From: Nocardia ninae NBRC 108245
Lineage (GTDB): Bacteria > Actinomycetota > Actinomycetes > Mycobacteriales > Mycobacteriaceae
Length of the DNA stretch: 60,039 bases
NCBI RefSeq assembly: GCF_007990755.1
Contig: NZ_BJXA01000057.1
Location: 1 to 60,039, forward strand
Direction: 5' to 3'
Shown here: positions 33,913-42,638 of the stretch, piece by piece
Layout of the letters: each line of letters begins with the position of its first letter
Position numbering within the stretch: position 1 is the stretch's first letter
Notes under the pieces: model-generated
The model's input: the letters and a program-made list of their open reading frames with translations, nothing else
Told to the model about the DNA's origin: nothing
Database searches by the model: none
Position numbers and translations under genes: made by a program

Positions 33913-34857
33913 ATGGAGTCCAGTGGTGAGGTGGTGGTCGCGGTAACCGAGGGTGTGTTGCTGCTCGACGTTGCCGGGCCGATTCAGGTGTTGCACTGGG
34001 CCGGGCACCGGGTGCGGTTCGCGTCGCCGAATGGGCGGGACGTGTGCACCGACGTCGGTGTGCCGCTGGGTGTTTCGTGTGCCGTCGAGGATCTGGCGGG
34101 CACGATCGATACCCTGCTCGTTCCCGGATACGCACCGGAAGAGCCGATTCCGGACGACCTCGTGCAGTCGGTGCGGGTAGCCGGTGCGAGCGCTCGGCGG
34201 ATCGCCTCGGTATGCACCGGAGCGCTGGTTCTTGCCGAAGCCGGACTGCTGGACGGTCGCCGGGCGACGACGCACTGGTTGGCCTGCGAGCAACTGGCGC
34301 AACAGTTTCCGGCCGTCGAGGTCGACGCGGATGCCATCTTTGTCCGCGACGGTTCGGTGATCACCTCGGCGGGCGTCACCGCGGGTATCGATCTGGCGCT
34401 CGCGCTGGTGGAAGAGGACCACGGCGTCGAGGTGGCACGCTCGCTCGCCAAACATCTGGTGGTGTTCCTGCGCCGTCCCGGTGGGCAAGCGCAATTCAGT
34501 GTGCGCGCCAGCATCGGGATGCCACGCAGCAGTGGTCTGCGCAAGGTCGTCGATGCCGTCGTCGAGGATCTGTCGGCGGATCACAGCCTGGCCGCCATGG
34601 CCGGCCGTGCCGCGCTCAGCGAACGCCACCTGAGCAGGCTGTTTCGGCAGGAAACCGGCATGACGCCCGCGCAGTACGTCAAGCAGGTGCGCGTGGAAGC
34701 CGCGCAAGCACTGCTGGAGACGAGCGACGAACTGGTGGCCGCGATCGCTCGGCGCAGCGGTTTCGGATCCGAAGAGACCATGCGCCGCACCTTCGTCGAG
34801 GTCCTCGGCACGACACCGAGTGACTACCGGAGTCGATTCCGCACCACCACTCCCTGA
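33913..34857 (+). CDS. GlxA-type transcriptional regulator (DJ-1/PfpI domain plus AraC helix-turn-helix)
   Basis: A 314-residue regulator with an N-terminal DJ-1/PfpI-like domain (1-190; Cys101 in ASVCTGALVLAEAGLLDG) and a C-terminal AraC-type DNA-binding domain (from ~215: SLAAMAGRAALSERHLSRLF and AIARRSGFGSEETMRRTF). Such proteins activate genes for nitrogen compounds or detoxification. The ATG at 33913 was preferred; a GTG at 33880 would add eleven residues. It lies 42 bases upstream of the HD-domain gene and probably controls it. Confidence 0.92.
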   Translation: MESSGEVVVAVTEGVLLLDVAGPIQVLHWAGHRVRFASPNGRDVCTDVGVPLGVSCAVEDLAGTIDTLLVPGYAPEEPIPDDLVQSVRVAGASARRIASVCTGALVLAEAGLLDGRRATTHWLACEQLAQQFPAVEVDADAIFVRDGSVITSAGVTAGIDLALALVEEDHGVEVARSLAKHLVVFLRRPGGQAQFSVRASIGMPRSSGLRKVVDAVVEDLSADHSLAAMAGRAALSERHLSRLFRQETGMTPAQYVKQVRVEAAQALLETSDELVAAIARRSGFGSEETMRRTFVEVLGTTPSDYRSRFRTTTP

Positions 34858-34899
34858 CTTCACGCCTTCGAAATCCAATCCGTACCAAGGAGTTCAGTC

Positions 34900-35634
34900 A
34901 TGTCCTTATCTCGTCGCGCCGCCATCGGCGTGGGAATCGCCGGAACCGCAGCCGCCCTGTCGTCGACATCCGCAGCAGGCCAACCGAACCCGCTCCCGCT
35001 ACCGGCGACCCCGTTGGCGGACAAGGCAACCGCATTGATAGACCGGACCCTGACCCCCGCCCTGCGCAACCACAGCGTGCGCGGCTTCTTCTTCGCCCGC
35101 GCGGTCGCCGACCGGCACGGCCTACGCCCCGGTGCCGACTACGACGAAGAAACCATGTACCTCATCTGCGTCCTACACGACGTCGGCCTTGCCGAAACCC
35201 CCAGCAGCGAACAACGATTCGAGATAGACGGCGCAGACCAAGCCGCCTTGTTCCTCGAAGCCAACGGCGTCACCGACACTCGAGTCGACACCATCTGGGA
35301 CGCCATCGCCACCCACACCACCGGCTTCACCGATTCCCCCGTCTACCGCCGTCGCCGCCCAGCGGAATCCTGGCTGGCCGTAGCAGGCATCGGCATCGAC
35401 GTAGCCGGCAGCCCTACCGACCTGCCCCCGGGCTACGCCGACCAGGTCCACGCCGCATATCCCCGCCTGGGCGGCACCCGAGTCCTCACCGAAACCATCG
35501 AAGCCCAAGCCCTGGCCGACCCCCGCAAGGCACCTCCGGCCAGCCTGGCCGGGGAAATCCTCCGGCTGCGTCACCCGGAAATAGCCCAGTTGAGTTGGGA
35601 CGACATCGTGGCCTCCAGCGGCTGGCACGACTGA
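34900..35634 (+). CDS. HD-domain phosphohydrolase-like protein with Tat-like signal
   Basis: A 244-residue protein. The N-terminus has twin Arg and a hydrophobic segment ending in Ala-rich sequence (SRRAAIGVGIAGTAAAL), suggesting Tat export. The HD domain carries His58 in LRNHSVRGFFF, the His93-Asp94 pair in CVLHDVGLAE, and a later ATHTTGF. This pattern resembles the cyanamide-hydratase/HD group of metal hydrolases. AAGGAG precedes the ATG. GlxA-type regulators and HD hydratase-like enzymes occur together in other actinobacteria, as far as I recall. The reaction is unknown. Confidence 0.85.
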   Translation: MSLSRRAAIGVGIAGTAAALSSTSAAGQPNPLPLPATPLADKATALIDRTLTPALRNHSVRGFFFARAVADRHGLRPGADYDEETMYLICVLHDVGLAETPSSEQRFEIDGADQAALFLEANGVTDTRVDTIWDAIATHTTGFTDSPVYRRRRPAESWLAVAGIGIDVAGSPTDLPPGYADQVHAAYPRLGGTRVLTETIEAQALADPRKAPPASLAGEILRLRHPEIAQLSWDDIVASSGWHD

Positions 35635-35761
35635 TCGGAGCGCGATAGCCCGGGAAGGTGCTACTCGACTGGCTTGCAGCGGTAGGCGTCCACGGACAAT
35701 TCGCAGTCGCGCTCCTTACTGCCCGACGTCGCGGCGATTCGGTGACCCACCGTCGCTCGAC

Positions 35762-35794
35762 GTAAAAGTGGGGCGCCGGGTCGGGCGCCCCACT
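35762..35794 (-). terminator. Rho-independent terminator of the siderophore-interacting-protein gene
   Basis: On the minus strand a perfect 11-bp GC-rich stem (35767-35777 with 35784-35794) with a 6-base loop is followed by TTTTACG. It lies 17 bases beyond the stop of the 35811-36581 gene. This is a textbook intrinsic terminator and the only one with a T-run seen in the window. Confidence 0.88.
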
Positions 35795-35810
35795 CGGGTC
35801 GGTGTTCTCG

Positions 35811-36581
35811 TCAGCTGCTCGCCGGTGCGGCGTCGACGGTGTCCTTCGCCTTGAGCTCGGCCTTCCATTCGCGGAAGCCTTCTTCGGTGCGTCCGCGGCG
35901 CCAGTAGCCCGAGATGGAGGCGGCCCATTCGGCGGTGACGCCGCGTTCCCGGCGGACGTAGCGGCGCATGTCGTGCATGACGGCCTGGGCTTCGCCGTGG
36001 ATGAAGACCTGGACCTGGCCGTCGCGCCAGGGTGCCTTGCGGACGCTTTCGGCGAGGACCTCACCCGGCGACTGGGTGCCGCGGTGCAGCCAGGTCAGTT
36101 CGATGCCCTCGGGCTTCTGCAAGGGGAGCTCGTCCTCGGGGCCGGCGACCTCCACGAACGCGTAGCCGACGGCGGCCGGGTCCATCGCCGCCAATGCGGC
36201 GGCGATGGCGGGCAGTGCGGCCTCGTCACCGGCCAGCAGGTGCCAGTCGGCGTCGGCGCGGGGGGAGTAGGCGCCGCCGGGGCCGTACATATCGATGGTC
36301 TCGCCGGGCTGGGCCGCCGCGGCCCACGGTCCCGCGATGCCCTCGGCGCCGTGGTACACGAAATCGGCCGCGATCTGGCCCGCGTCCCGATCGACCGAAC
36401 GGACGGTGTAGGTGCGCAGCACCTCGATCCCGTCGCGCTCGAAGATGAACTTGACGTAGGCATCGGTGAACTCGCTGGTCTGGAACGCGGCGAAGCCGGG
36501 GCCGCCGAGGTGCACCCGGATGAGGTGCGGGCTGAGCCACTCGGTGTGCTGCACGGTGAGGGTGGTGCGGGGTCTGGCCAT
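35811..36581 (-). CDS. Siderophore-interacting protein (FAD ferric-siderophore reductase)
   Basis: A 256-residue SIP/ViuB-family flavin reductase that releases iron from ferric siderophores in the cytoplasm. Features are LRTYTVRSVDRDAGQIAADF (FAD-binding RxYT type), GPGGAYSPRADADWHLLAGD, EVAGPEDELPL and FIHGEAQAVMHDMRRYVRR. The ATG at 36581 has GGGAGGAC in front; an ATG at 36605 lies upstream but adds unsupported residues. A candidate DtxR/IdeR box lies upstream, so iron-repressed expression is likely. No siderophore genes are adjacent. Confidence 0.92.
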   Translation of the reverse strand: MARPRTTLTVQHTEWLSPHLIRVHLGGPGFAAFQTSEFTDAYVKFIFERDGIEVLRTYTVRSVDRDAGQIAADFVYHGAEGIAGPWAAAAQPGETIDMYGPGGAYSPRADADWHLLAGDEAALPAIAAALAAMDPAAVGYAFVEVAGPEDELPLQKPEGIELTWLHRGTQSPGEVLAESVRKAPWRDGQVQVFIHGEAQAVMHDMRRYVRRERGVTAEWAASISGYWRRGRTEEGFREWKAELKAKDTVDAAPASS

Positions 36582-36605
36582 AGGTAGTCCTCCCACTATC
36601 AACAA

Positions 36606-36628
36606 TTAGGGTTACCTTACTTACCCTA
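36606..36628. promoter_or_regulatory. Candidate iron box (DtxR/IdeR-like)
   Basis: An interrupted palindrome with arms TAGGGT and ACCCTA and an AT-rich core, 25-47 bases upstream of the siderophore-interacting protein start. It shares the TTAGGnTTAn / TnACC half-sites of DtxR/IdeR boxes but is not an exact match to the 19-bp consensus. The neighbouring gene's function strengthens the call. Confidence 0.6.
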
Positions 36629-36721
36629 CTCCGAGTTGATCTCGAACGAAATCACGCGGTGTTCGGCTCATCGTGCGAGCAACCGCTGACGAACCCGCCG
36701 CGGCGGTCCAGGATGACGAAC

Positions 36722-37549
36722 ATGACCCAGACCGTGCCGACGCCGACCCACCTGGTGCAGCAGCGTTACCGAGACCCCGAGCCTACCGAACCCGCCCGGT
36801 GGAACGAGGTATTGCAGGTGCTGCACGAGCATCGTTCGGTGCGGCGCTATCTGGCCGACCCGGTGTCCGACGACACGCTGCGCCTGCTGATTTCGGCCGC
36901 CCAGTCCGCGCCGACCTCGTCGAATCTGCAGGTGTGGAGCGTCATCGCGGTGCGCGACCCGCAACGCAAAGCGCGGCTCGCGGCACTGTCGGGCAATCAG
37001 GCGCACATCCTGCAAGCGCCCGTATTGCTGGTCTGGACAGCAGATTTCGCGCGCCTGCGTCAGCTCGCGGACGACCGGAACGCCGCGCTGGACGGCGCCG
37101 ACTACCTCGAATCCAGCTACGTCGGATTCATCGATGCGGCCCTCGCCGCGCAGAACGCGGTCGTCGCCGCGGAATCCCTCGGCCTCGGCACCGTGTATCT
37201 GGGGGCGCTGCGCAACAACCCGGAAGACGTTGCAGCGGAACTGAAGCTGCCCCCGCAGGTGTTCGCGGTCTTCGGGCTCGTCGTGGGCCATCCCGATCCG
37301 ACCGAAGATGCCAGGGTCAAACCGCGGCTGCCCCAGGCTGCGGTACTGCATCACGAGACCTACGATCTCGCGGGGCAGCGCGAACACGTCGCTGACTATG
37401 AAGCCAGAATTGCCGAATTCTATGCCGAGCAACAACTCTCGCACTCGTGGGCCGAGCGTGTACTGGCTCGCCTCGGCTCCGTCGCTGGACTCGGTGGACG
37501 TGACCGATTGCGCAAGTCGCTGGAGAATCACGGCTTCCACCTGAAGTGA
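36722..37549 (+). CDS. NADPH-dependent nitroreductase family protein (NfsA-like)
   Basis: A 275-residue flavin reductase of the oxygen-insensitive nitroreductase family. Features are LHEHRSVRRYLADPVSDDTL, AAQSAPTSSNLQVWSVIAV and VVAAESLGLGTVYLGALRNN (FMN site). The C-terminal basic part RVKPRLPQAAVLHHETY fits the NfsA/FRP subgroup, which uses NADPH. It likely reduces nitro compounds or quinones. Two ATGs compete, at 36713 and 36722; an AGGA about eight bases before 36722 favours the second. The gene is divergent from the siderophore-interacting protein. Confidence 0.88.
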   Translation: MTQTVPTPTHLVQQRYRDPEPTEPARWNEVLQVLHEHRSVRRYLADPVSDDTLRLLISAAQSAPTSSNLQVWSVIAVRDPQRKARLAALSGNQAHILQAPVLLVWTADFARLRQLADDRNAALDGADYLESSYVGFIDAALAAQNAVVAAESLGLGTVYLGALRNNPEDVAAELKLPPQVFAVFGLVVGHPDPTEDARVKPRLPQAAVLHHETYDLAGQREHVADYEARIAEFYAEQQLSHSWAERVLARLGSVAGLGGRDRLRKSLENHGFHLK

Positions 37550-38010
37550 CAGTCGGGCTCGTGTGTGCTCCGCGAGCAGTATCGAAGCAGCGAATGTGGT
37601 CTGCGGCGGTTGCATCGCCAGAACTGAATCGCCCAGCGTCTGTCGCGTGATGGCCGCTGCGAAGGGCGACACCTGATGGCGTTGGCGGGGTCGATCACGT
37701 GGCATCCCGGCCCGGTGGCTATTTGCGCCCCGCGGTGCGGGAGGTCTATTGCACCGCCGGACCCACAAAGGCCAGCCGTGCACCGATCCCCAGCACCGCG
37801 AATCCGTAGTCTGCTCGGCGCGTAGCGAGTCACCTGACCTGCGGTGTTACCCTCATCGACCGCCGGGAACTACGCCCGCGCCCACCGGGGCCGGTAGCGT
37901 GACGTGCCGATCGATCCCGAAACATGCGATGATCCCATGTCATGTGTCCGGGGTCACCGACCGACGATCCCGGGCGCCGCGTCGTTGCCGCACGAGAGAA
38001 GGACCGCACT
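37550..38010. other. Intergenic region with no identified gene
   Basis: About 460 bases between the nitroreductase and the permease. Short ORFs on both strands have Arg/Pro-rich, shadow-like composition. A good GAGAAGGAC site precedes the permease start at its end. I looked for a leader RNA or riboswitch upstream of the permease and could not identify one. Confidence 0.5.
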
Positions 38011-39456
38011 ATGACAGCCGCCGACAGTCATTTATCGGACGCTGGAACGCACGATTCGACCGGCACCGGGGACTCGGAGGGCTATTCGCGCGGCCTGAGC
38101 CCGCGCACCATTCAGATGATCGCCATCGGCGGCGCCATCGGCACCGGCCTGTTCTACGGCGCGGGTGGCGCGATCGAGCAGGCCGGACCGGCCCTGATCC
38201 TCGCTTACCTGGCGGCGGGCCTGGCGATCTTCGTGATCATGCGGGCGCTGGGGGAGTTGCTCACCTATCGACCGGTCTCCGGCAGTTTCGCGGAGTACGC
38301 GCACGAATTCCTCGGCCGTTACGCCGGTTTCGTCACCGGGTGGTCGTACTGGGCGGTGTGGGTGGCCACCTGCATGGCCGAGATCACCGTGGCGGGCAAG
38401 TACGTGCAGTACTGGTTCGACATCAAGCCGTGGATCACGGCGCTGGTGGTGCTCGCGCTGATGTTCGCGGCGAACCTGATCTCGGTGCGGCTGTTCGGTG
38501 AGGGCGAGTTCTGGTTCTCCGCCATCAAGGTCACCGCGATCATCGGCATGATCCTGCTCGGTATCGGCGTGCTGACCATCGGTTTCGGTCATGCCGCGAA
38601 CCCGACCGTCACCAACCTGTGGGCCGACGGCGGCGTGTTCCCGAACGGCTTCGGGCAGTCGCTGCTGGTGTTGCAGATCGTGCTGTTCGCCTACGTCGGC
38701 GTCGAGCTGGTCGGCGTCACCGCCGGTGAGGCGCGCGAACCGCGCAAGACCCTGCGCAAGGCGATCAATACGCTGCCGTTCCGCATCGGCCTGTTCTATG
38801 TCGGCGCGCTGCTGGTGATCATGTCGGTGTCCAGCTGGCGCACGTTCCAGGCGGGCAAGAGCCCGTTCGTCGAGGTGTTCCAGCAGATCGGCATCCCCGG
38901 CGCGGCGGGCATCATCAACTTCGTGCTGCTGACGGCCGCGTTGTCCTCGTGCAACTCGGGCATCTACTCGACCGGCCGCATGCTGCGCACCTTGTCGCTG
39001 CACGGCGAAGCCCCGTCCGCGCTCAGCAAGCTGAGCGCGCGCCACGTGCCCTACATCGGCATCTCGGCGTCGGCGGCGATGATGGTCATCGGCGTGATCG
39101 TCAACATCATCTCCCCGGACAAGGCGTTCGCCTACATCACCTCGGTGAGCACCATCGGCATCATCTTCGTGTGGGGCATGATCCTGGTCTGTCACCTGAT
39201 CTACCGCGCCAGGGTGGCCCGCGGTGAGCTCCCCGCCGCCGACTATCGCCTGCCCGCCGCGCCGTACACGACGGTGTTGGCGCTGGCGTTCCTCGCGCTG
39301 GTGGTCGTTCTGCTCTTCTTCACCGAGAGCGGCCGCACCGCCGTAGCCGTGGGCGTCGTCTGGGCGGTGCTGGTCTCCGTCGGCTACCTCGCCCTCACCC
39401 GCCTCGGAAAGAGCGCCGACGCAACGGATCCCGCGCGCAAGTCCGCCGCCCGCTAG
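38011..39456 (+). CDS. Amino acid permease (APC family)
   Basis: A 481-residue transporter with twelve membrane segments after a ~30-residue hydrophilic start. The amino acid transporter signature is at the first helix (IQMIAIGGAIGTGLFYGAGG), with the family stretch RPVSGSFAEYAHEFLGRYAGF and FAYVGVELVGVTAGEAREPRK between helices. This arrangement fits the proline/lysine/aromatic AAT subgroup; the exact amino acid is not predictable. GAGAAGGAC precedes the ATG, which is favoured over an in-frame ATG at 37942. A long hairpin follows. Confidence 0.93.
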   Translation: MTAADSHLSDAGTHDSTGTGDSEGYSRGLSPRTIQMIAIGGAIGTGLFYGAGGAIEQAGPALILAYLAAGLAIFVIMRALGELLTYRPVSGSFAEYAHEFLGRYAGFVTGWSYWAVWVATCMAEITVAGKYVQYWFDIKPWITALVVLALMFAANLISVRLFGEGEFWFSAIKVTAIIGMILLGIGVLTIGFGHAANPTVTNLWADGGVFPNGFGQSLLVLQIVLFAYVGVELVGVTAGEAREPRKTLRKAINTLPFRIGLFYVGALLVIMSVSSWRTFQAGKSPFVEVFQQIGIPGAAGIINFVLLTAALSSCNSGIYSTGRMLRTLSLHGEAPSALSKLSARHVPYIGISASAAMMVIGVIVNIISPDKAFAYITSVSTIGIIFVWGMILVCHLIYRARVARGELPAADYRLPAAPYTTVLALAFLALVVVLLFFTESGRTAVAVGVVWAVLVSVGYLALTRLGKSADATDPARKSAAR

Positions 39457-39463
39457 TCGCGAC

Positions 39464-39539
39464 AGCCGCACACCTCTCGATTTCCCGCATACCGAATCGC
39501 ATCCGATTTTGTACGCGGAAAATCAGGAGGTGTGCGGCT
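39464..39539. terminator. 76-base near-perfect long hairpin between convergent genes
   Basis: Left arm 39464-39492 and right arm 39511-39539 pair over 29 positions with four mismatches; the first 13 are perfect (AGCCGCACACCTC). The 18-base loop itself folds with a 5-bp stem (AATCG-CATC-CGATT). It sits eight bases after the permease stop and 19 bases before the TetR stop, so it can work as a bidirectional terminator. Its length exceeds usual terminators. Confidence 0.75.
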
Positions 39540-39558
39540 CTCGGCTCAACTGTCTGGG

Positions 39559-40224
39559 TTACTCGCGTTCTGCTCGTGATCGCCGCTGTTTCGAGGTTTG
39601 CGCAGGTAGCGAGCCCGGCGCGGGAAGGAAGAAGTTCAGCACCAGGCGGGTGATGTCGGCCAGGAAGCGCTCGCGGGAGACCGGCGGCTGATCCAGGATG
39701 TACCGGATGGCCAGGTGCTCGACCGTGCGGACCAGCATCCAGGACGCCGCCGCGAAGTCCACATCGTCGGGCAGCGAGTCCCGGTGCATGGTCAGCGCGA
39801 CCCGGGCCAGGTCGCCGATCTGCTGCTCGAAGGCGAAGACGGTGTTGTCCCCGCTGAGCCGCGGCGTCTGCTCGATGACCGCGCGCAGCAGCGCCGGATG
39901 GCTGCCCAGCGCGTCGAGCAGCGCGGAAATCGTTGCCGGGACGGCGGTTTCGGGCGGCTCGTGCAACTGCGCGAGCACGCTGCTGTGCACCCGCGACGCC
40001 ACCTCGCTGTTGTAGCGGTCGATCACCGCGGTGACGATGGCGTCCTTGCCCGGAAAGTATTGGTACAGCGAACCGGGACTGATGCCCGCGGCGTCGGCGA
40101 TCCGGTTGGTGGACGCGCCGTCGTAGCCGTGTTCGATGAGCACGGTCTGCCCGGCATCGATGATGCGCGCCACCATGGCGCGAGAGCGCTGCTGCTGCGG
40201 CGTTTTCCGCGTCTTCGGTGGCAT
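39559..40224 (-). CDS. TetR-family transcriptional regulator (divergent to the MpaB operon)
   Basis: A 221-residue TetR regulator. The HTH is IIDAGQTVLIEHGYDGASTN, then RIADAAGISPGSLYQYFPGKD. The C-terminal half is like the TetR group with QLHEPPETAVPATISALLDAL. Its start is only 47 bases from the MpaB-family start on the other strand, so it very likely regulates that operon and itself. The ligand is unknown. Confidence 0.92.
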   Translation of the reverse strand: MPPKTRKTPQQQRSRAMVARIIDAGQTVLIEHGYDGASTNRIADAAGISPGSLYQYFPGKDAIVTAVIDRYNSEVASRVHSSVLAQLHEPPETAVPATISALLDALGSHPALLRAVIEQTPRLSGDNTVFAFEQQIGDLARVALTMHRDSLPDDVDFAAASWMLVRTVEHLAIRYILDQPPVSRERFLADITRLVLNFFLPAPGSLPAQTSKQRRSRAERE

Positions 40225-40240
40225 CAGAAGACGAATTGAA

Positions 40241-40258
40241 CGCGAGTATTTATTCGTG
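40241..40258. promoter_or_regulatory. Candidate TetR operator in the 47-base divergent gap
   Basis: CGCGAGT (40241-40247) and ATTCGTG (40252-40258) form an imperfect inverted repeat, five of seven pairs, with a 4-base spacer. The geometry equals that of the twin palindromes at 32005-32050. It overlaps the AT-rich TATTTAT that could act as a -10 element for the MpaB operon. Confidence 0.4.
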
Positions 40259-40271
40259 TCAGCATCGTTTC

Positions 40272-41291
40272 ATGGTTGCACACAATGACGTCGTGCACGA
40301 GAGCCCCAGTGCGCCCGTGCCACTCGGTCCGGACTCGTTGACCTGGCGGATCTTCGGTTCCCTCTATTTCGCGCCCAGCGGACTTTTCCTCGGCATGGTG
40401 CAGAACATGCACCCCGGCCTCGGCGCGGGCGTGGAGTACCACTCCGAGATCCAGGACGAGTTCTATCAGCGGGTGCTGCGGTCGGCGTACCCGATCGTCG
40501 GCGTGGTCTTCGACGGGCCGCGTGCCGAGCAGACTGCCCGCGAGATCGTGAACTACCACCGCACGATCAAAGGCACCGACGCGCAGGGACGCCGATACCA
40601 CGCCCTCGATCCCGGCACCTTCTACTGGGCGCACGCGGTGTTCTTCGTGCAGACCCTGCGCGCCGGCGAGCTGTTCATGGGCGGACTCTCGCCCGAACAA
40701 CGTGAACAGCTGTGGCGCGAGCAGTACCAGTGGTACGAGATGTACGGGATGAGCATGCGGGTGGTTCCGAAGAGCTGGCCGGAGTTCCAGGATTACTGGA
40801 ACGACATGTGCGACAACGTCTTGGAGCCGACCCAGGCCGCATGGGATGTCTACCGCCTGGCCGAGAACGCGCCCGTACCGCCGTTCCCGGTGCTGGACAT
40901 GCTGCCGAAATCACTGTGGGAGAAGATGGTTCGCCCGTTCGGCGCCAGGTTCTATCAGTTCGTCACCGTCGGCCTGTGCGACCCGTCGATCCGGCGCACC
41001 ATGGGCTTCACCTGGACCCGCCGCGACCAGTTCTGGTTCGACCGCTGGTGCGCGCTGTTCACGGCGATGAACCGGGTGACGCCGGACGAGATCCGCTACT
41101 TCTTCCCGCGCATCCGGGCCGGGCGCCGCCGCGAACGCGGACTGCGGCCCGCCACGCTACCGCCGCCCGAGGCCCCCGAATTGCTCTGGCCCGCAACCGA
41201 ACACCGCGACGATCCCAAACACTATTGCCCGGTCCACGCCGATCACGGGTCGACTCCCGCCACGAAATTCCGGCAACTGACAGGATTTTGA
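40272..41291 (+). CDS. MpaB/DUF2236-family oxygenase (first copy)
   Basis: A 339-residue protein of the DUF2236 family, which includes the b-type haem oxygenase Lcp and the fungal oxygenase MpaB. The family region includes SLYFAPSGLFLGMVQNMHPG, then GAGVEYHSEIQ, RRYHALDPGTFYWAHAVFF (His121, likely haem ligand region) and later FGARFYQFVTVGL. It may cleave or hydroxylate a hydrophobic substrate using O2. The ATG at 40272 has no clear ribosome site, so a short or absent leader is possible; the frame upstream overlaps the TetR start. It leads the operon with a second copy three bases downstream. Confidence 0.88.
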   Translation: MVAHNDVVHESPSAPVPLGPDSLTWRIFGSLYFAPSGLFLGMVQNMHPGLGAGVEYHSEIQDEFYQRVLRSAYPIVGVVFDGPRAEQTAREIVNYHRTIKGTDAQGRRYHALDPGTFYWAHAVFFVQTLRAGELFMGGLSPEQREQLWREQYQWYEMYGMSMRVVPKSWPEFQDYWNDMCDNVLEPTQAAWDVYRLAENAPVPPFPVLDMLPKSLWEKMVRPFGARFYQFVTVGLCDPSIRRTMGFTWTRRDQFWFDRWCALFTAMNRVTPDEIRYFFPRIRAGRRRERGLRPATLPPPEAPELLWPATEHRDDPKHYCPVHADHGSTPATKFRQLTGF

Positions 41292-41294
41292 CCG

Positions 41295-42638
41295 ATGCTG
41301 GACGTGAATACCGCCGCACACCCCAACGACTACTACTACCGCCCCGGCATGCCGCTGCGACCACCACCGCCGCGCGCCGTTGCGAGCGAATTATGGTACG
41401 AGCCAAGGAAATCGATACTGTCGCCGTGGATCGAGGTGCGCCCGGTCCCGGCCGAAACGCCACGCACCCGGCTGATGGCCGACCACCTTTGGCAGGGCGA
41501 CGAACCGATGGACCGGCTCGTCGCCGCGTTCGGCCGGATCGGCACGGCCGAGGGCAGACGCCTGCTCGAGCACGCGCTCGACCACGGCATCGACACCCTG
41601 GACGATCCACCCCCGGACCTGGTCGCGCTGTTCGCCACGCTCGACAACCCGCCGGACTGGTACGACCCCGACCTCTGGGAATACGGCCGCCAACTGTGGA
41701 TCAACGTCTCCACCTCCGGCAAACTCGCCATGGGCGTGCAGGACTTCATGGGCACCTTCGTCGGCGCCGAAGTCGCGTCCGCGACCGGGGCCACCGGCCG
41801 GTTCGTCAACGACCCCTATCGGCGAAACCTGGAGACCTCCACCTGGTTCCGTAATGTGACGGTGCGCGGCGGCATGGACCGCTGGTCCCCGGTCTTCAAA
41901 GACACTGTCCGCGTGCGACTCATGCACGCCCAGGTGCGCGCCGGGCTGCGCCGAGCCTGGGGCGCGGACCATTTCGCCGAGCACGGCAACCCCATCTCCA
42001 ACAGCACCATGATGGGCGCGGCGGTCACCTTCGGACTCTCGCCGATGTGCTTCGACCACGCACACGGCCGCAAATGCACTGAGCGGCAACTAGATGCGGT
42101 GATGCACTATTGGGCCTACATCGCCTACGTGTTCGGCGTCGCGGACGAACTGATCCCGCGCACCGCCCGCGAAGGCATGGAGATGTCGGACTATATGGTC
42201 GCGACCGCCGGTGTCGCACCGCAGTGGACGGCGAACATGGCCGGCGCGGCTACCCATCGCCTGGCCGGTGGCACAAGCTTGGTCGATCGGCTGAAAGTCC
42301 AAGCCACGGCACCGCTGCTCGGCCTGCTGACCTACTTCAGTAGCGAGTCACTCGTCCGAGAGTTGCTCCGCAGTACGCCATTACGTGACGTACCGGTCCA
42401 ACCGTGGGCCACGCTGACGGGCGTCGCCGCAGCACTTGACGTCCGCCTCCGAGCACTCGACGACACACTCCCCGGCGCACACAGCCGCATGCAGCGCCGC
42501 GCGGCCACCGACGACCCGGTCTGGCGCCGCAACACCAAGGTCGCCAAGCTCCTCGCCGCCCGCGTCGGCATCTACGGCACCCCCTACGACCAACACGACA
42601 ACTCGGCCACCGGACTGGCCCGCTGCCCGATCCGATGA
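41295..42638 (+). CDS. MpaB/DUF2236-family oxygenase (second, larger copy)
   Basis: A 447-residue DUF2236 protein of the longer Lcp-like subgroup. Landmarks are SGKLAMGVQDFMGTFVGAE, then VRVRLMHAQVRAGLRRAWG with His211 in the position of the Lcp haem His, and MHYWAYIAYVFGVADELIP. The N-terminus is Pro-rich (RPPPPRAV) and no signal peptide is seen, unlike secreted rubber oxygenases. It is not a simple duplicate of the first copy: length and motifs differ. It shares an ATGA overlap with the ferredoxin downstream, implying the two act together. Confidence 0.88.
   Translation: MLDVNTAAHPNDYYYRPGMPLRPPPPRAVASELWYEPRKSILSPWIEVRPVPAETPRTRLMADHLWQGDEPMDRLVAAFGRIGTAEGRRLLEHALDHGIDTLDDPPPDLVALFATLDNPPDWYDPDLWEYGRQLWINVSTSGKLAMGVQDFMGTFVGAEVASATGATGRFVNDPYRRNLETSTWFRNVTVRGGMDRWSPVFKDTVRVRLMHAQVRAGLRRAWGADHFAEHGNPISNSTMMGAAVTFGLSPMCFDHAHGRKCTERQLDAVMHYWAYIAYVFGVADELIPRTAREGMEMSDYMVATAGVAPQWTANMAGAATHRLAGGTSLVDRLKVQATAPLLGLLTYFSSESLVRELLRSTPLRDVPVQPWATLTGVAAALDVRLRALDDTLPGAHSRMQRRAATDDPVWRRNTKVAKLLAARVGIYGTPYDQHDNSATGLARCPIR

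Noticed and set aside
37528-37833. Minus-strand ORF of 101 codons between nitroreductase and permease
   Set aside because: Arg/Cys-rich shadow-like sequence without ribosome site; partly antisense to the nitroreductase.
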